A DNA stretch of 8,434 nucleotides, from assembly GCA_025463665.1 (NCBI GenBank), contig JAODAY010000311.1:1-8434 (forward strand), in the 5' to 3' direction. The stretch comes from Microbacteriaceae bacterium (GTDB lineage: Bacteria > Actinomycetota > Actinomycetes > Actinomycetales > Microbacteriaceae). The notes beneath the pieces are model-generated. The model searched no databases. It saw only the letters and a list, made by a program, of their open reading frames with translations, and had not been told where the DNA came from. Position numbers and translations under genes: made by a program. Numbering within the stretch: position 1 is the stretch's first letter; each line of letters starts with the position of its first letter. Of this stretch, positions 5,914 through 8,434 are shown one piece after another.

Positions 5914-6908
5914 CGCGCGACGGCCTCCGCGCCCCCGCCGTCTGCTCGGACGAGTTCGACCGTGCGTGGAATGAGGCCGAGAACCGGGTCTGCGGTGACC
6001 GGCACGGGGTCGCTGAGCATGCCCACGAATTCGCCGTCGACTATGTTGACGAACGCGAGAAGCGCCCAGCCTCCGTCTGCATCGCGCACCAGGCGCGCCG
6101 CGTACAGGTCTGTGCGCGGAAACAGGGTGGCGGTCGAGAAGTCAACGTGTTCGAGCCGCGCGTCGACAGGGACGCTGTAGACGCCGCCCACCTCTCCACC
6201 CGCCTGTCGCTCGGCGGAGAGCTCCGAGTAGCCGCAGCAGAACAACAGCACGGGAACACCGTCGACGATCTCGAACTGGAGGACCTCGAGTTGACCGAAA
6301 CCCTGCCCGGGGTCGCTGAGTGGCGGCCGTACTGTCCAGTCGGTGAGGTTCTCGCTGGTCGCGTGACCGAGTACACCACGCTCCCGTGGGTCCCCCGCCT
6401 TCGCTCGAGCGGTGACCAGCATCTGCCAAGTCGTCTCGCCCGGGAAGCGGAAGACCCACGGGTCGCGCCACGCCTGATCGTGCCAGATGTCGAGGTCGAG
6501 CAGTTCGTAGTAGTCGGGGTCCGCCTCGACGAGAGCGTCGCGCGACACTTTGCGCCACCGCATCAGGTCGGTGGAGGTCGCGGCGCCGATACGTTGCACG
6601 TTGGTGTTCTCTGCCCGCGATGTTCCCGTGTAGAACATCCACCACACCCCGTCGTCCGCCCGCACGATGGAGCCGGTCCAGGTGGTGCCGTCGTCAAAAG
6701 CTTCAGGATCGGAGACTATGAGCGCGTCTTCGACCACCGTCCAGTTCGTCAGGTCGGTGCTGACTGCGTGCCCGACGATCGGGTGCCGATGGCGACGGTC
6801 CGCGTCGCCGAGAGCCCTGCTGGCGTGAAGATAGAAGGCGTGGGTGACCCCGTCCTCCTGCACGTACCAGGAGTCCCAAATCCACTTGTCGGGCAGTTGG
6901 AGTGACAT
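5910..6908 (-). CDS. Compact clan GH-J glycoside hydrolase (beta-fructosidase, GH32/GH68-like)
   Basis: A 332-residue five-bladed beta-propeller glycosidase with no signal peptide, so it should act in the cytoplasm on imported sugar. The three carboxylates of clan GH-J can be placed: nucleophile Asp12 in WIWDSW, the transition-state stabiliser Asp149 in WRDP (147-150), and acid/base Glu208 in GQLEVLQ. Repeats of the blade type TSTDLMRW and TSENLTDW are also present. It is shorter than ordinary GH32 enzymes (about 450-500 residues) and appears to lack their C-terminal beta-sandwich. The nucleophile motif WDSW is more like GH68 levansucrases than the WMNDPNG of GH32. The predicted job is release of fructose from sucrose or fructo-oligosaccharides, with the downstream kinase trapping it. 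The ATG at 6908 lies 10 bases after the permease stop with only a weak ribosome binding site (TTAGG); its 3' end overlaps the kinase by four bases. A GH43-like specificity is a less likely alternative. Confidence 0.85.
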   Translation of the reverse strand: MSLQLPDKWIWDSWYVQEDGVTHAFYLHASRALGDADRRHRHPIVGHAVSTDLTNWTVVEDALIVSDPEAFDDGTTWTGSIVRADDGVWWMFYTGTSRAENTNVQRIGAATSTDLMRWRKVSRDALVEADPDYYELLDLDIWHDQAWRDPWVFRFPGETTWQMLVTARAKAGDPRERGVLGHATSENLTDWTVRPPLSDPGQGFGQLEVLQFEIVDGVPVLLFCCGYSELSAERQAGGEVGGVYSVPVDARLEHVDFSTATLFPRTDLYAARLVRDADGGWALLAFVNIVDGEFVGMLSDPVPVTADPVLGLIPRTVELVRADGGGAEAVAR

Positions 6909-6918
6909 AGACGTAGAC

Positions 6919-7860
6919 CTAACCTTTCACACCGCTGGAAGCGATGCTGTTGACGAACGATCGCTGGAAGGCGATGAAGAGGGCGACGACCGGCAGCGTG
7001 ATGAGCGACGCGTACGCCATCACCTCGCCCCAGGAGACGTTGAGTTGAAAGAAGTACTGCACGCCGACCATGACCGGTCGCAACTCCTCCGTTTGCACGA
7101 CCATCAACGGCCACAGGTAGGAGTTCCACGCGGGCAGGAACGTAAGGATCGCGACCGTGGCAATTGCCGGCCCTGACAGCGGCATCACGACCTGCCGGTA
7201 GATGCGGAACCATCCCGCTCCGTCCATGCGGGCGGCCTCGTCGAGTTCTTTCGGGATCGACTCGAAGTACTGGTGGAAGAGATAGATCGAGAACGCGTTC
7301 GCGATGAACGGGACGATCTGCACCTGATAGGTGTCGATCCAGCCTCTCGTGAAGGCCAGGCTGAAGCCGTCCATTTCGAAGGACGGCAGTTGGTTCACCC
7401 ACCAGACGAGAGGCAGGGCGAGAGTCTCGAACGGCACGATGAGGGTGGCGATGATCAACGTGAGGATGATCGTCTTGCCGCGCATGTTCATGCGCGACAG
7501 GGCGAACGCGGCGAGGCTGTTGACGATGATTCCCGCGGTCACGGTGATCACCGAGATGCCGATCGAGTTGATGAGGAATCGCGCGGCGGGCACCCGGTCG
7601 AATACTGCGCCGTAATTGTCCATCGAGATGTTACCGACAGGCAGGAACGCCGCGATTGACGATAGGTCTCCGAAAATCTGCTGGTCGGGTTTCAACGATG
7701 AGACGAACATGAACAGGATCGGGAACATGAAGACGACGGCGAGCAGCACGCGGAGCAGCCATCCGACAATTCCGAGAGTGCGTTTCTTGCGTGCGGCAGA
7801 CGACGGCACCACGGTGTGGGGCGAGTGTGCGGCCCGGGCCGCGACTTCTGCAATGGCCAT
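6919..7860 (-). CDS. CUT1-type carbohydrate ABC transporter permease (MalG-like)
   Basis: A 313-residue inner-membrane permease of normal length for this family. It has a cytoplasmic N-terminal tail, a first membrane helix (about 31-55, ending FVSSLKP), and further helices around 98-121, 130-152, 180-196, 230-252 and 280-298. The EAA loop that contacts the ATPase is present at about 205-231 (ELDEAARMDGAG). The family C-terminus is present (RSFVNSIASSGVKG). The start is the ATG at 7860, preceded by AAAAGG and lying two bases after the stop of the MalF-like gene, which indicates tight coupling. The frame is open for several hundred bases farther upstream, but that stretch is antiframe to the MalF-like gene. 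Oligosaccharide specificity is inferred from the fructosidase and kinase that follow. No ATPase gene of this system is seen; CUT1 systems often use a shared ATPase encoded elsewhere. Confidence 0.95.
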   Translation of the reverse strand: MAIAEVAARAAHSPHTVVPSSAARKKRTLGIVGWLLRVLLAVVFMFPILFMFVSSLKPDQQIFGDLSSIAAFLPVGNISMDNYGAVFDRVPAARFLINSIGISVITVTAGIIVNSLAAFALSRMNMRGKTIILTLIIATLIVPFETLALPLVWWVNQLPSFEMDGFSLAFTRGWIDTYQVQIVPFIANAFSIYLFHQYFESIPKELDEAARMDGAGWFRIYRQVVMPLSGPAIATVAILTFLPAWNSYLWPLMVVQTEELRPVMVGVQYFFQLNVSWGEVMAYASLITLPVVALFIAFQRSFVNSIASSGVKG

Positions 7861-7862
7861 GA

Positions 7863-8434
7863 TCAGACCTTTTCTCTGGTGAGGAATCGCTGCACGACCG
7901 AGATCAGCAACACGATGACGAAGAAGACCAGCGAGATGGCGGAGGCGTATCCGGTCTCCTGCTGGGCGAAGCCCGCACGTACGGCTTCGTAGACGACGGT
8001 GGTCGTGGAATCGAGCGGACCGCCCTGGGTCATCACGCTGATCTGTGTGAAGAGGCTGAGCGCTTGGATGGTGATGGTGACGAGGATGAGGCTGCGGGTC
8101 GCACTCAGGCCGGGCCACGTGATGTAGCGGAACCTTTGCCACCCGCTCACACCGTCGAGGTCTGCGGCTTCGTAGAGGTCGGCCGATATGGTCTGAAGTC
8201 CCGACAGCCAGATGATCATGTGGAAGCCGACGCCCTGCCACACTGACATCAGGATAATCGCGGGCATCGACGTGGCTGTGTTGTTCAGCCAGTCGGGGCC
8301 CTCGATCAGGCCGAAGGTGACCCGGTCGATGATGACGTTGATAAGGCCGTCCTGGCGGTACATGAAGAGCCATAGCAGCGACACCACCACCATCGAGGTG
8401 ACGACGGGAAGGAAGTACACGGTGCGGAAGAACG
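7863..8434 (-). CDS. CUT1-type carbohydrate ABC transporter permease (MalF-like), N-terminus beyond window
   Basis: The C-terminal 189 residues of a MalF/UgpA-like membrane permease, partner of the MalG-like protein encoded next. The visible part begins FFRTVYFLPVVTS, a conserved start of the permease core in sugar systems. It has hydrophobic helices around TSMVVVSLLWLFM, PAIILMSVWQGVGF, LILVTITIQALSLF and SLVFFVIVLLISVV, and carries the EAA loop (DLYEAADLDGVSGWQRF) that docks with the ATPase, followed by TWPGL and TQGGP. Relatives are usually about 290-310 residues, so about 110 residues lie outside the window. It ends two bases before the MalG-like start. It is the first visible gene of the sugar operon; a binding-protein gene commonly precedes it. 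Confidence 0.95.
   Translation of the reverse strand, partial: FFRTVYFLPVVTSMVVVSLLWLFMYRQDGLINVIIDRVTFGLIEGPDWLNNTATSMPAIILMSVWQGVGFHMIIWLSGLQTISADLYEAADLDGVSGWQRFRYITWPGLSATRSLILVTITIQALSLFTQISVMTQGGPLDSTTTVVYEAVRAGFAQQETGYASAISLVFFVIVLLISVVQRFLTREKV

Noticed and set aside
5901..6905. A 334-codon plus-strand open frame opposite the glycoside hydrolase
   Set aside because: It is antisense to a gene with clear catalytic motifs, has no recognisable protein features, and is the kind of long shadow frame GC-rich codon bias produces.
7861..8373. A 5' extension of the MalG-like frame by about 170 codons
   Set aside because: The extension runs out of frame through the MalF-like gene and is arginine, histidine and proline rich; the MalG-like start at 7860 has a ribosome binding site and a normal N-terminus.

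Overview
The window is GC-rich, with tightly packed genes, overlapping ATGA stop/start junctions and purine-rich ribosome binding sites. This fits a high-GC Gram-positive actinobacterium, possibly of the Microbacteriaceae type; that placement is inferred from gene style, not from a marker gene. Almost everything is on the minus strand, so transcription mostly runs from right to left.

Right part (about 8434 down to 4981, minus strand): a compact carbohydrate operon. It starts, cut by the window edge, with two CUT1-type (MalF/MalG-like) ABC permeases. These are followed by a small clan GH-J glycoside hydrolase (beta-fructosidase-like) and a PfkB-family sugar kinase that looks like a fructokinase. 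Gaps are 2 and 10 bases, then a 4-base overlap. Together they suggest import of a fructose-containing oligosaccharide or sucrose, cleavage inside the cell, and phosphorylation of the released fructose. The binding protein and any regulator must lie beyond the right edge.

Middle (4909 down to 2984): a plus-strand gene for a small exported PepSY-like protein converges on the kinase. Divergent from it is a 67-residue ORF of unknown function, overlapping the start of a clearly broken ferric-reductase-like flavocytochrome gene. That gene has an early stop codon, a frameshift, and apparent loss of membrane segments. A stretch of about 440 bases to its left holds no gene I recognise.

Left part (about 2625 down to 1, minus strand): a second operon, with a near-consensus sigma-70-type promoter overlapped by short palindromes of the form GGT-N3-ACC, which is the operator style of FadR-type GntR repressors. 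It encodes an M24 metallopeptidase-fold hydrolase, a single-domain FrcA-like CUT2 ATPase and an RbsC/FrcC-like permease that runs off the left edge. The pairing of an M24 hydrolase with a CUT2 importer under one promoter is the least expected arrangement here, and its substrate cannot be read from the sequence. No RNA gene, insertion sequence, CRISPR array or phage gene was seen.
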